This document shows positions 1-8,500 of a stretch of DNA of 45,845 nt, in pieces; positions within the stretch are counted from its first letter, which is position 1, and every line of letters starts with the position of its first letter. The stretch is taken from assembly GCA_964452915.1 (NCBI GenBank), contig CAYVNW010000025.1, forward strand, positions 1 through 45,845. Direction: 5' to 3'. Position numbers and translations under genes: made by a program. The notes beneath the pieces are model-generated. The model searched no databases. It was not told the DNA's origin and saw only the letters and a program-made list of their open reading frames with translations. Origin of the DNA: Colivivens sp964452915 (GTDB lineage Bacteria > Bacteroidota > Bacteroidia > Bacteroidales > Bacteroidaceae).

Positions 1-885
1 AACGTAGTCCTTTGCATAGCCCCAGTCGCGCAACGATGAGAGATTACCCAAGTACAGACAATCTTGTTTTCCTTGGGATATTCTGGCAGCAGCAAGCGTA
101 ATTTTACGTGTAACGAAAGTTTCTCCTCTTCGTTCCGACTCGTGGTTGAACAAAATGCCTGAACAACAAAACATATTGTAGGCTTCGCGATATTCCTTTA
201 CGATCCAATAGCCGTATAGTTTGGCAACTGCGTAAGGACTGTAAGGATGGAACGGTGTGTTTTCATTTTGCGGTACTTCTTCTACCTTCCCATATAATTC
301 TGATGTTGAAGCTTGATAAATACGGCAAGTGTCTTCCAACCCACACGCCCTTACCGCTTCAAGGATACGCAAAACACCCGTAGCATCGATGTCGGCTGTA
401 AATTCTGGAGAGTCGAAACTGACCTGCACATGGCTTTGTGCTGCCAAATTGTATACCTCATCAGGTTTAACCGCACCCACTACCTTTACAAGCGACATAG
501 AGTCACCGAGATCACCATAGTGCAAATGGAAGTTTGGATGGCCTTCAAGATGCGCAATTCGCTCACGATAGTCTACTGAACTGCGGCGAATGATGCCATG
601 AACATCGTACCCTTTCTCCAAAAGGAACTCACTTAGATAGCTACCGTCCTGACCGGTAACACCTGTAATCAAAGCTGTTTTCATATTACTCTTATCAATT
701 AATATTTTTGTATTCAATGCAGATTCTAAAAGTTCGATAGAACTTCTTGAGATTCCCACTTTGCCGGCAAGCCAACGTGAGATGACTGTCTCGTTCTTAC
801 CGATCATTGCGGCAAGCTGTCTCTGACTTATGCCACCATTGCGCATGGCATCTTTCAAGTTCTTAATAGTTGCTGTATCTTTCAT
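1..885 (-). CDS. gmd: HTH (XRE-like) domain fused in frame to GDP-mannose 4,6-dehydratase, C-terminus cut by window edge
   Basis: The reading frame runs without a stop from an ATG at 885 to the window edge (295 codons). Residues 68-295 are a clear GDP-mannose 4,6-dehydratase, which converts GDP-mannose to GDP-4-keto-6-deoxymannose on the way to GDP-fucose and related sugars. Visible are the Rossmann motif TGVTGQDG just after Met68, the STSELYG segment (catalytic Thr194 and Glu196 by family alignment) and YAVAK (Tyr218, Lys222). Residues 1-67 are not part of Gmd. They look like a Cro/XRE helix-turn-helix (ISQRQLAAMIGKNETVISRW). A normal Gmd start is the internal ATG at 684; an alternative HTH start is the ATG at 846. 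A strong promoter lies 8 nt before the 885 ATG. Either the product is a real DNA-binding dehydratase, or a small HTH gene reads through into gmd. Gmd identity is sure; use of the long form is not. Confidence 0.85.
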   Translation of the reverse strand, partial: MKDTATIKNLKDAMRNGGISQRQLAAMIGKNETVISRWLAGKVGISRSSIELLESALNTKILIDKSNMKTALITGVTGQDGSYLSEFLLEKGYDVHGIIRRSSVDYRERIAHLEGHPNFHLHYGDLGDSMSLVKVVGAVKPDEVYNLAAQSHVQVSFDSPEFTADIDATGVLRILEAVRACGLEDTCRIYQASTSELYGKVEEVPQNENTPFHPYSPYAVAKLYGYWIVKEYREAYNMFCCSGILFNHESERRGETFVTRKITLAAARISQGKQDCLYLGNLSSLRDWGYAKDYV

Positions 886-893
886 AACGGCTG

Positions 894-925
894 CAAAGTT
901 ACTATATTTACCAGTACTTGACAAA
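894..925 (-). promoter_or_regulatory. Promoter of the HTH-gmd gene
   Basis: On the minus strand there is TTTG (922-925), a 20-nt spacer and TAACTTTG (894-901), a complete Bacteroidota promoter. Only 8 nt separate the -7 box from the ATG at 885, so the mRNA would start about 3-5 nt before that codon. Translation would then be nearly leaderless, or would start further in (ATG at 846 or 684). Confidence 0.7.
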
Positions 926-1106
926 TAATATAAAGACAAAATTTCAACTTGATATTTTATGTGTCAAGTTGAACGAAATATGAGTGCCACTATAGCACTG
1001 CATATCATAGTACCACCTATATGATGCAGGTGCCGCTTTTTTATACCGTCAGTCTCCATCGTCTTGGGGTATTTACAGGGTAGACCATCATAGCATTGTT
1101 TAAGAA

Positions 1107-1871
1107 CTATAATATTCTTTCAAAGGTAGGGGAAGTCAGGATTCGTTCGGCATTGGCTATACGTTCCGCCGATGGCGGAAGAATGTTTTTAAGAGAATAA
1201 GGAATTCCGAGTTGTTCCCATTTGTAAATGCCCAAAGTATGGTATGGAAGTATCTCCACTTTTTGAACGTTAGATAAAGTATCGATAAACTTACGTAATT
1301 TGCTTAGACTTGCGTCATCATCTGTTATGGTTGGAATGAGGACGTGCCTAATCCATACCGGTACATTGATTTCTGACAGGTAGCGAGCACAATCAAGTAT
1401 GTTATTATTGCCATATAAGGTAAGCGATTTATGTGCTTCATTATCGATATGTTTAATATCAAGGAGTACAAGGTCCGTGTATTGCATCAGCTCCTTGAAT
1501 TTCGTAAAGAATGGTTCATCGCGTGTAAAAGGTTGTGCCGATGTGTCGATGCATGTGTTGATATTTCTTTCTTTCGCTTTACTAAAAAGGTCGAGCAGGA
1601 AGTCAATCTGAAGCAGTGACTCTCCTCCGCTGACAGTGATGCCTCCTTGTTCGCCCCAATAAGGACGATATCGCTCAGCTTGATCGAGTAATTCATCTGC
1701 TGTACGCAAATCGCTGTCGTCTAATTTCCAAGTATCAGGATTATGACAGTAACGACACCGCATTTGGCAGCCTTTTAGAAATATGACAAATCTGATGCCC
1801 GGACCATCCACTGATCCAAAGGACTCTATGGAATGGATTCTCCCTAATATTGTTTTTGAATTGACCTGCAT
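1107..1871 (-). CDS. pflA: Pyruvate formate-lyase activating enzyme
   Basis: A 254-residue radical-SAM enzyme that installs the glycyl radical on pyruvate formate-lyase, using a [4Fe-4S] cluster and S-adenosylmethionine in the cytoplasm. The cluster motif CxxxCxxC is Cys35-Cys39-Cys42 (GCQMRCRYCHNPDTW). It is preceded by the family signature SIESFGSVDGPGIRFVIF and followed by the glycine-rich SAM-binding stretch GGITVSGGESLLQ. Length matches PflA. It lies 101 nt downstream of pflB on the same strand, the usual gene order, with a stable hairpin in the gap. The start ATG at 1871 gives the expected N-terminus. Confidence 0.95.
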   Translation of the reverse strand: MQVNSKTILGRIHSIESFGSVDGPGIRFVIFLKGCQMRCRYCHNPDTWKLDDSDLRTADELLDQAERYRPYWGEQGGITVSGGESLLQIDFLLDLFSKAKERNINTCIDTSAQPFTRDEPFFTKFKELMQYTDLVLLDIKHIDNEAHKSLTLYGNNNILDCARYLSEINVPVWIRHVLIPTITDDDASLSKLRKFIDTLSNVQKVEILPYHTLGIYKWEQLGIPYSLKNILPPSAERIANAERILTSPTFERIL

Positions 1872-1915
1872 TATGGTGCTATATAATAAATAAGGTGTAT
1901 CAGTGTATGATAATG

Positions 1916-1955
1916 AATCCTGTCTTCACTTTGTATTGCTAATGAAGACAGGATT
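1916..1955 (-). terminator. 13-bp perfect stem-loop between pflB and pflA
   Basis: The arms 1916-1928 and 1943-1955 are perfectly complementary (13 bp) around a 14-nt loop, directly after the pflB stop. No U-run follows on the minus strand, so this is more likely a partial terminator, an mRNA-stabilising hairpin or a processing site than a classic intrinsic terminator. Confidence 0.6.
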
Positions 1956-1972
1956 ATTAATTGCCAGTGGAA

Positions 1973-4222
1973 TTAAGCCAAGTGTTCGTGTGCACGACGT
2001 GCTATAACGTCCAATTGTTGCTCTTTAGTTAAGTCGATAAACTTAACTGCATATCCGCTGACACGAATAGTAAAATTGGCATATTCTGGTTTTTCCGGAT
2101 GATTCATAGCGTCGATGAGTTTATCTATGCCAAACACATTCACGTTTAAGTGGTGCGCACCTTTACTAAAGTATCCGTCGAGGACATTCACAAGCGTAAT
2201 AACTTGTTCTTCTTGTGTGTGTCCCAAGGCAGAAGGCGCAATAGTTTGAGTGTTGGAAATACCATCGAGTGCATATTCATACGGAAGCTTCGCAACAGAG
2301 TTAAGTGAAGCCAATAGTCCATTCTTCTCGGCACCGTACGACGGATTTGCACCTGGTGACAACGGAGCTCCTGCCTTGCGGCCATCAGGCATGTTACTGG
2401 TGAATTTACCATATACAACATTCGATGTTATAGTTAGGATACTCGTTGTAGGCTCCGAATTCCGGTACGTATGATATTTCCGGATCTTGTTCATGAATGT
2501 CTTCAACAGCCACACTGCGATTTCGTCGGCCCTGTCGTCATCGTTCCCATATCGTGGAAAATCTCCTTCTGTTTCGAACTCCAGTGGAAAGCCTGTATCA
2601 TCACGTTTGATGTGTACTGTTGCATACTTGATTGCGCTGATTGAGTCAACCACATGACTGAAACCGGCTATACCGGTAGCAAATGTACGCCGTACGTTTG
2701 TATCGATAAGAGCCATCTCTGCAGCCTCATAAAAATATTTGTCGTGCATGTAATGTATGAGATTCAGTGTGTTTACGTATATATCAGCCAGCCATTCCAT
2801 CATGGCATCGAACTTCGGCATAAATTCCTCGTATGTCAGTATGTCGCCTTCAATTGGACGGTATGCAGGACCGCACTGCTCACGTGTACGTGAATCTACT
2901 CCTCCGCTAATTGCATATGTAAGACATTTTGCCAAGTTTGCGCGTGCACCGAAAAATTGCATTTCTTTTCCTGTTTGCGTTGCGGAAACACAACAGCAGA
3001 TGCTGTAGTCATCACCCCATACCGGACGCATGACATCATCGTTTTCGTATTGAATAGAGCTTGTAGTAACAGAAATCTTTGAAGCGTATTTTTTAAAGTT
3101 ACCAGACAACCTCGGACTGTATAGTACAGTAAGATTAGGTTCCGGTGAAGGACCCATATTTTCTAATGTATGAAGAAAACGAAAATCATTCTTTGTAACC
3201 ATCGAACGTCCGTCTTGTCCCATGCCGGCAACTTCAAGTGTTGCCCAAACGGGATCTCCGGAGAAGAGTTGATTGTATGAAGGAATGCGTGCGAATTTCA
3301 CCATTCGGAACTTCATGACAAGATGGTCTATCAACTCCTGAGCTTGTTCCTCTGTAATAGTTTGCTCATTCAAATCCCGTTGAATATATATGTCGAGGAA
3401 CGTAGAAACCCGTCCTACACTCATAGCTGCACCATTTTGAGTCTTTATAGCAGCAAGATAACCGAAATAGAGCCATTGTACAGCTTCCTTGGCATTTGCC
3501 GCAGGCTGTGAAATATCATAACCGTATATATTGCCCAGTTCCTTCATGTCTTTCAAAGCCTTTATTTGCATTGCCACCTCTTCGCGAAGGCGTATGACAT
3601 CCTCTGACATAGTTCCACTGCCAATCATCTTAAGATCGGCTTGTTTTTTGCTTATAAGAAAGTCAATGCCATAGAGTGCGACACGACGATAATCACCTAC
3701 GATTCTGCCTCTACCATAAGTATCGGGCAGGCCGGTCAGTATATGATTGTGACGAACACGTTTCATCTCGTCTGTATATGCGTCAAACACTCCATCATTG
3801 TGGGTCTTGCGGTATTGAGTAAAAATTTTGTGCAGCTCAGGGTCGGGAGTATAGCCGTACGTGGTGCATGCCTGCTCTGCCATGGTGATACCTCCATAAG
3901 GCATGAAGGCACGTTTCAGAGGTTTGTCGGTCTGTAAGCCAACGACTTGCTCCAACTCTTTTGTTTGTTCACTGATATATCCTGGTCCGTAAGCAGTAAT
4001 GCCACTTACGATTTTTGTCTCCATATCGAGCACACCGCCTTTTGCCCGTTCTTCCTTCTGCAAGTCTTGCAGTATGTTCCACAGCCTGTTAGTGGCTTGT
4101 GTAGGACCGCTCAAGAACGATTCATCTCCTTCGAACTCCGTGTAATTATTCTGTATGAAATCGCGTACATCTACATCATCAGTCCATTTGGTTCCTTTAA
4201 AACCTCTCCATTCTTTTCTCAT
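1973..4222 (-). CDS. pflB: Formate acetyltransferase (pyruvate formate-lyase)
   Basis: A 749-residue glycyl-radical enzyme that cleaves pyruvate with CoA to acetyl-CoA and formate during anaerobic growth. The glycyl-radical motif RVSGYAVKF is near the C-terminus (radical Gly723). The catalytic double cysteine lies in ICCCVSAT (Cys410-Cys411 align with the classic CCVS pair, with an extra Cys just before). Full family length, no lesions. pflA follows downstream on the same strand. A promoter lies about 57 nt upstream. The ATG at 4222 gives the expected MRKEWRGFKGTKW start. This is a central fermentation gene, fitting an obligate anaerobe. Confidence 0.97.
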   Translation of the reverse strand: MRKEWRGFKGTKWTDDVDVRDFIQNNYTEFEGDESFLSGPTQATNRLWNILQDLQKEERAKGGVLDMETKIVSGITAYGPGYISEQTKELEQVVGLQTDKPLKRAFMPYGGITMAEQACTTYGYTPDPELHKIFTQYRKTHNDGVFDAYTDEMKRVRHNHILTGLPDTYGRGRIVGDYRRVALYGIDFLISKKQADLKMIGSGTMSEDVIRLREEVAMQIKALKDMKELGNIYGYDISQPAANAKEAVQWLYFGYLAAIKTQNGAAMSVGRVSTFLDIYIQRDLNEQTITEEQAQELIDHLVMKFRMVKFARIPSYNQLFSGDPVWATLEVAGMGQDGRSMVTKNDFRFLHTLENMGPSPEPNLTVLYSPRLSGNFKKYASKISVTTSSIQYENDDVMRPVWGDDYSICCCVSATQTGKEMQFFGARANLAKCLTYAISGGVDSRTREQCGPAYRPIEGDILTYEEFMPKFDAMMEWLADIYVNTLNLIHYMHDKYFYEAAEMALIDTNVRRTFATGIAGFSHVVDSISAIKYATVHIKRDDTGFPLEFETEGDFPRYGNDDDRADEIAVWLLKTFMNKIRKYHTYRNSEPTTSILTITSNVVYGKFTSNMPDGRKAGAPLSPGANPSYGAEKNGLLASLNSVAKLPYEYALDGISNTQTIAPSALGHTQEEQVITLVNVLDGYFSKGAHHLNVNVFGIDKLIDAMNHPEKPEYANFTIRVSGYAVKFIDLTKEQQLDVIARRAHEHLA

Positions 4223-4278
4223 AGTTTTGTTGTCTTGTTTAGTTTACAATCTTATTAATTATACATGTTATGCGGGGA

Positions 4279-4286
4279 CAAAGATA
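4279..4286 (-). promoter_or_regulatory. pflB promoter, -7 box
   Basis: TATCTTTG on the minus strand matches the Bacteroidota -7 consensus TAnnTTTG. The predicted 5' UTR is about 50 nt. No good TTTG box is seen 19-20 nt upstream. Confidence 0.55.
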
Positions 4287-4377
4287 CGTGAATTTGTCGT
4301 AACTCAGTGTACCTATAAATGAGTAATGAAATAATGAATGGACTAATAGTGCACTTTAATTCCTATTCAGATTCTTT

Positions 4378-4409
4378 CGATTGCAAAAAAAACGGAAAGT
4401 GTGCAATCG
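4378..4409. repeat. 8-bp inverted repeat upstream of the pflB promoter
   Basis: CGATTGCA (4378-4385) and TGCAATCG (4402-4409) are exact inverted copies around a 16-nt, A-rich spacer, about 90 nt upstream of the pflB -7 box. It could be an operator. The rest of the gene-free stretch 4223-4581 holds the pflB promoter and nothing else I recognise. Confidence 0.35.
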
Positions 4410-4581
4410 GTTAATGTAAAAGGAGATAAAAGTCATCCGCTACACCACCCATCAAACCTGGGAGTATTTTGTCATTCCAAGGTAGCGAGTGTGTCACCAT
4501 AGCGGACTCCATTGCATTTTCATCACAGAGTCATGTGTTCTTATGATTGATCTAATTTGTCCAACCAGTCCGACCAACTCG

Positions 4582-5031
4582 TCATTCTTCTTTCATCAGT
4601 TGGTCAAGAAAGTCATCGAGGTCCTTATCTAAGTTTTGAAGTAGGTCTCCGTTAAGGAACACATTGTCGTCGTCTACAATGAAGAGTTCCTCTACGGCTT
4701 CACGGTCATCTCCTTCCAGAACGAAGGAGAAAGGCTTAAAGATGTTTACGTTTTTGAAGTTTCCGTTTTTGTTCATCTGCCTAAGAATGGCGGTTAAAGA
4801 ACTTGCGACTGTTTTAAGAGAATCTTCAGTGTCAAAGTTACTCCATTCGTCGATGATGACGGACGTAAGTATGGTGTCGTTATCATCAAGAATGGACAAA
4901 TTGCCTGTATCTGTGTCTAAGATAAGGTGAAAATCTGTTATTACTTCGTAGTCATTGCCGGATACTGCTTTCTCTGTGGCTTGAAGGACTGCGTCATGAA
5001 TAGTTTCTTTTGAAATATTGCTTAAGTGCAT
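4582..5031 (-). CDS. Acidic hypothetical protein
   Basis: About 149 residues, not recognised. The sequence is strongly acidic, with Asp/Glu-rich stretches at the C-terminus (KDLDDFLDQLMKEE) and in the middle (LDTDTGNLSILDDND). No signal peptide or membrane segment, so probably cytoplasmic. The reading frame can be extended to a TTG at 5064, but that codon lies inside the -7 promoter box (5062-5069), so the ATG at 5031 is the better start. It sits alone between pflB and purU. Confidence 0.65.
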   Translation of the reverse strand: MHLSNISKETIHDAVLQATEKAVSGNDYEVITDFHLILDTDTGNLSILDDNDTILTSVIIDEWSNFDTEDSLKTVASSLTAILRQMNKNGNFKNVNIFKPFSFVLEGDDREAVEELFIVDDDNVFLNGDLLQNLDKDLDDFLDQLMKEE

Positions 5032-5061
5032 ATCGGGTTGTTGTTTTAAGTGATGTAGATG

Positions 5062-5069
5062 CAAATATA
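5062..5069 (-). promoter_or_regulatory. Promoter -7 box of the acidic hypothetical gene
   Basis: TATATTTG on the minus strand, about 31 nt before the ATG at 5031. It excludes the upstream TTG as the start codon. Confidence 0.5.
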
Positions 5070-5113
5070 CTGCTTTTTATTGTTCGGCAGCGGATGTATG
5101 AGAAAAAGTGTGG

Positions 5114-5977
5114 TTAACTGAATATGATTGTCTTGTTTTTGTAAGTAAGTATTTTCCGTTCGACGTGTTTTCTGACGGCACGTGACAATACTATCTTTTC
5201 AAGGTCTTTACCTTTAAGCACGAGGGTTTCGGGGATATCTTTGTGGGTGATGCGTACAACGTCTTGTTCGATTATCGGACCGGCATCGAGTTCCGCTGTG
5301 ACGTAGTGGCTTGTTGCCCCAATGATTTTCACTCCACGCTGGTAAGCCTGATGGTAAGGTTTCGCTCCTACGAATGCTGGAAGGAACGAGTGGTGGATGT
5401 TGATGATCTTGTTTGGATATGCCTTTATCATGTCGTCGGAGATTATTTGCATATAGCGTGCGAGTACTATAAAGTTTATTTTCTTTTCCTTGAGAAGTTC
5501 CAACTCTGCATTTTCAACCTCACGTTTGTTTGACCAGTCTTTTTCTATTTTCCATACGTAATAGGGTATGCCGAATTGTTCGGCAACGGGGCGTAAGTCT
5601 TCGTGGTTTGATACGATGCAGGGGATTTCAACGTTCAGCTCTCCTGCTTGATAACGTGCGAGCAGGTCATACAGGCAATGGTTCAGTTTCGAGACGAACA
5701 GTGCCATACGTGGACGTACGTTGCCGAAGTATAGGTTGAATTGCATATCGTAGCGTTGCACATAGAGCGTATTTAGTATGTCCTCGATTTTTTCAGACGG
5801 AATGATGAAGTTGTCAAGTGTCCATTCAACACGCATGAAGAAATGTTCCTCTATGTGGTCAACATACTGGTCGAGGTAGATTATGTTGCCGTTGTTGTCA
5901 GTTATGAATTTTGTTATTTCTGTTATTATGCCTTGCTTGTCAGGACAATGTAGTAGAAGTATTGCAGTTGATTTCAT
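5114..5977 (-). CDS. purU: Formyltetrahydrofolate deformylase
   Basis: A 287-residue enzyme that hydrolyses 10-formyltetrahydrofolate to formate and tetrahydrofolate, balancing one-carbon pools. Residues 1-85 form an ACT-type regulatory domain (LLHCPDKQGIITEITKF). The rest is the formyltransferase-like catalytic domain, with the IHHSFLPAFVGAKPYHQA signature (catalytic His in HHSFLP) and the downstream ELDAGPIIEQDVV motif (catalytic Asp). Length is typical of PurU. The TPR gene ends 16 nt upstream on the same strand, so the two may be cotranscribed. Confidence 0.95.
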   Translation of the reverse strand: MKSTAILLLHCPDKQGIITEITKFITDNNGNIIYLDQYVDHIEEHFFMRVEWTLDNFIIPSEKIEDILNTLYVQRYDMQFNLYFGNVRPRMALFVSKLNHCLYDLLARYQAGELNVEIPCIVSNHEDLRPVAEQFGIPYYVWKIEKDWSNKREVENAELELLKEKKINFIVLARYMQIISDDMIKAYPNKIINIHHSFLPAFVGAKPYHQAYQRGVKIIGATSHYVTAELDAGPIIEQDVVRITHKDIPETLVLKGKDLEKIVLSRAVRKHVERKILTYKNKTIIFS

Positions 5978-5993
5978 TATATGTGCTTATATA

Positions 5994-7793
5994 TTATTGT
6001 CTGTTGTGTTTGATTATGCTATATGCTTGATAGATACCGAGCTCACCTGCTTTGCTTAAGTCGCTGAAGGCTTCTTTCCGGTCGCCATTGAACAACCGGA
6101 TGATGCCTCGGTTAAAGTAGGCGAGAGCGAACGACGGCTTCTTTTGTATGGCGGAGTTCAAGTTGTTGATAGCTGCATTGTAATTGCCTTGCATCGCTTG
6201 TGTGTATGCTAGATTGTAATATGCCTCGGCAAATTGTGGTGCGGAGGCTATGCAGGCAGCAAATGATTCTGATGCCTTAGCGTATGCCCCTTTAGCGGTG
6301 CCGTTGGAGAGAGTGTTGGCGGTTGCGGACTTTTGCATAGCATAGACTTCTGTCTTGCTTTCTATATCCAATGCTGTCTTGTCGGCATTCAGCCGTATTT
6401 TGTCTGCCTCCATGCTGTATTCAATTCCTTTTTTAAACGAGTCTAATGATTCCTGGCTCAGATTGTATGCGGCAAGTGTGTAATCGTTAAGTATGCTTTG
6501 TGAGGCGGTTTGGCCATCGTTTGCCAACACGATGACAGGCATGAGTTTAGTGTCAGCGGCTTTATTCTGAATTTTTCCACGAAACTCATCTTGATACACA
6601 CGTGCATCGTCCTCCTCAACAAGTTGCTGATAATCGTTGGGGTCAATGTCCGATTTCTTTCGTGTTTTATTCTTCTGTCTGTTTGTTGGTGTTGAATAGC
6701 CGTATCTGTGTGCAACACTCTCACGCAACACGTGTTCTTCGTCTTTTATCGCGCCCTTGCTGTCGCCTATCTTTCTTCGGGCTGCAGCGCGCAACTGATA
6801 ACCGTATAAGAATTTAGGAAACTGTGTGATAACTTTTGTATAGTCGCGTATGGCGCCCTCATAATCACCTGTCTGGTCTAATAATAGTGCACGATTGAAT
6901 AGAGTCATAATGTCGTTGGGGTCAATGTTCAGAATGAAGTTGAAATCTTCAATTGCTTTGTTGTCTTCACCCACAGCAGCACGGAGCAGTCCACGGTTGT
7001 AATGGCCTATAAAGTTGTTTGGCTCTATATCGAGTGCCAAATCATAGTCGCTCATCGCACCGTGCAGATTGTTTTGCTGATAGCGGCACAATGCCCTGTT
7101 TATAAAGTTTCCCGCATTCTTTGGCTGCAATCGTATGGCTTCGTCAAGATATGTTTCGGCTGTGGCATATTCTTCCCGATTCATGAGTAGTCCCGCCTTC
7201 ATTGCATTAGCCTGAATGCTGTATTTCTCAACGTTGAGAGCTTCATCTACCGACTTTTCGGCTGCTATTGTGTCACTTCTTTTTATCAGTATCTCGGCTT
7301 TGAACAGATATCCGTCGGCATGATTAGGCCATTTCTTTATAAGTCGTTCCACGGCTGTTTCCGCCTTATTGAGACTGTCGACCTCGAGATAGCATAAAAT
7401 AAGGTTATGCCACAGATTTTTACTATCGTTACGTATCTCTACAGCCTTTTCATAATCACTGGCAGCACCTATGTAATCTTTCAGGTTAATACGTGAGAGT
7501 CCGCGTACTTCGTATGAGTTTCCGTAATATGGATTGAGGTCGATTGCCTGTGAACAATCGCTTTCTGCTCCATAGAAGTCTTCGAGATAGAATTTTGCGA
7601 GGCCTCTGAAGAAATACGGTTCATACAGATATGGCTTGGCGGAAATAATTTGGTTGAAGTACTGGATCGACAATGCATAATCATCATAATACAATGCGTT
7701 ACGTGCAATTATCATCATCTGATCGGTATTGATCTGGGCCGAGATGGTAAGTGCTTTAGTAATAAGCAATATGAATATGAGAACTTTTTGCAT
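5994..7793 (-). CDS. Exported tetratricopeptide-repeat protein
   Basis: A 599-residue protein with an N-terminal signal peptide (VLIFILLITKALTISAQ, likely cleaved after Ala-Gln), followed by about ten TPR units from residue 25 to about 350 (repeats such as AESDCSQAIDLNPYYGNSYE and AIEDFNFILNIDPNDIMTLF). Next comes a less regular linker with a basic stretch (NRQKNKTRKKSD), then two or three more TPRs at the C-terminus (FAEAYYNLAYTQAMQGNY). TPR proteins are scaffolds; this one should sit in the periplasm or envelope. It is placed between purU and def, an arrangement often seen in Bacteroidales. Binding partner unknown. Confidence 0.9.
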   Translation of the reverse strand: MQKVLIFILLITKALTISAQINTDQMMIIARNALYYDDYALSIQYFNQIISAKPYLYEPYFFRGLAKFYLEDFYGAESDCSQAIDLNPYYGNSYEVRGLSRINLKDYIGAASDYEKAVEIRNDSKNLWHNLILCYLEVDSLNKAETAVERLIKKWPNHADGYLFKAEILIKRSDTIAAEKSVDEALNVEKYSIQANAMKAGLLMNREEYATAETYLDEAIRLQPKNAGNFINRALCRYQQNNLHGAMSDYDLALDIEPNNFIGHYNRGLLRAAVGEDNKAIEDFNFILNIDPNDIMTLFNRALLLDQTGDYEGAIRDYTKVITQFPKFLYGYQLRAAARRKIGDSKGAIKDEEHVLRESVAHRYGYSTPTNRQKNKTRKKSDIDPNDYQQLVEEDDARVYQDEFRGKIQNKAADTKLMPVIVLANDGQTASQSILNDYTLAAYNLSQESLDSFKKGIEYSMEADKIRLNADKTALDIESKTEVYAMQKSATANTLSNGTAKGAYAKASESFAACIASAPQFAEAYYNLAYTQAMQGNYNAAINNLNSAIQKKPSFALAYFNRGIIRLFNGDRKEAFSDLSKAGELGIYQAYSIIKHNRQ

Positions 7794-7886
7794 TGATTGT
7801 TGCGTACGTAAATAGTTAGTTTATGCTATTCGTGAAACTGTATTTATTAATGGATAACTGCATTATCGAACGTATGGAACAACCTG

Positions 7887-8435
7887 TCAGTGCTTTATCT
7901 TATAACTACACTGAATGTGTCCCTTTGACATTGCGATAAGTTTCTTTTTGATAAGTTGCTTACGCAGTGTAGATATGTGGTCGATAAACAGCTTGCCGTC
8001 AAGATGGTCGTATTCATGTTGAAAGACGCGTGCAGCATATCCTGTAATCCATTCGTCGTGTGGCTGCAGGTTCTCATCGAGAAAAGTTGCATGTACCGAT
8101 TTCGGTCGGCGTACATTCTCGTGTATACCAGGAATACTTAAACATCCTTCTTCTATTGTTTCCATCTCGTCGCTTGTCTCAATGATGCGTGGATTTATGA
8201 AGGCATGCAAATAGTCTTTGTATTCAGGAAAGTCATCACTCAACACGTCGAGCCCCACTACGAACAGGCGTATGGAGAGTCCGACTTGCGGTGCGGCCAA
8301 CCCGACACCATCGGCTTTCAGCATGGTTTCATACATGTCTTTAATAAGGGTTTGCAAATCTGGATAGTCGGCGCTGATTTCTTCTGTTTCTTTTCTTAGG
8401 ACCGACTGTCCGAATATATACATTGGTAATACCAT
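7887..8435 (-). CDS. def: Peptide deformylase
   Basis: A 182-residue metalloenzyme that removes the N-formyl group from nascent proteins. All three family motifs are present in order: GVGLAAPQVG, EGCLSIP (metal-binding Cys) and HEYDH (HExxH-type metal ligands and catalytic Glu). Length is normal. It lies 65 nt downstream of ruvX on the same strand, the usual Bacteroidales order. Confidence 0.96.
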   Translation of the reverse strand: MVLPMYIFGQSVLRKETEEISADYPDLQTLIKDMYETMLKADGVGLAAPQVGLSIRLFVVGLDVLSDDFPEYKDYLHAFINPRIIETSDEMETIEEGCLSIPGIHENVRRPKSVHATFLDENLQPHDEWITGYAARVFQHEYDHLDGKLFIDHISTLRKQLIKKKLIAMSKGHIQCSYKIKH

Positions 8436-8500
8436 ATATTATTTGTTTTGCTTGTTTAACTTCTAATATTTGTTCGTCTCTGTTCTTTGCCGTCCGATTG

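Noticed and set aside
313..579. Plus-strand open frames opposite gmd
   Set aside because: They lie antisense to the strongly recognisable Gmd frame and have no family resemblance or promoter.
1010..1050. Possible intrinsic terminator (CACCT/AGGTG stem followed by six T on the plus strand)
   Set aside because: The stem is only 5 bp, and no plus-strand gene lies upstream to be terminated.
5031..5064. Longer 160-residue start for the acidic hypothetical protein
   Set aside because: The extra start codon is TTG and lies inside the -7 promoter box.
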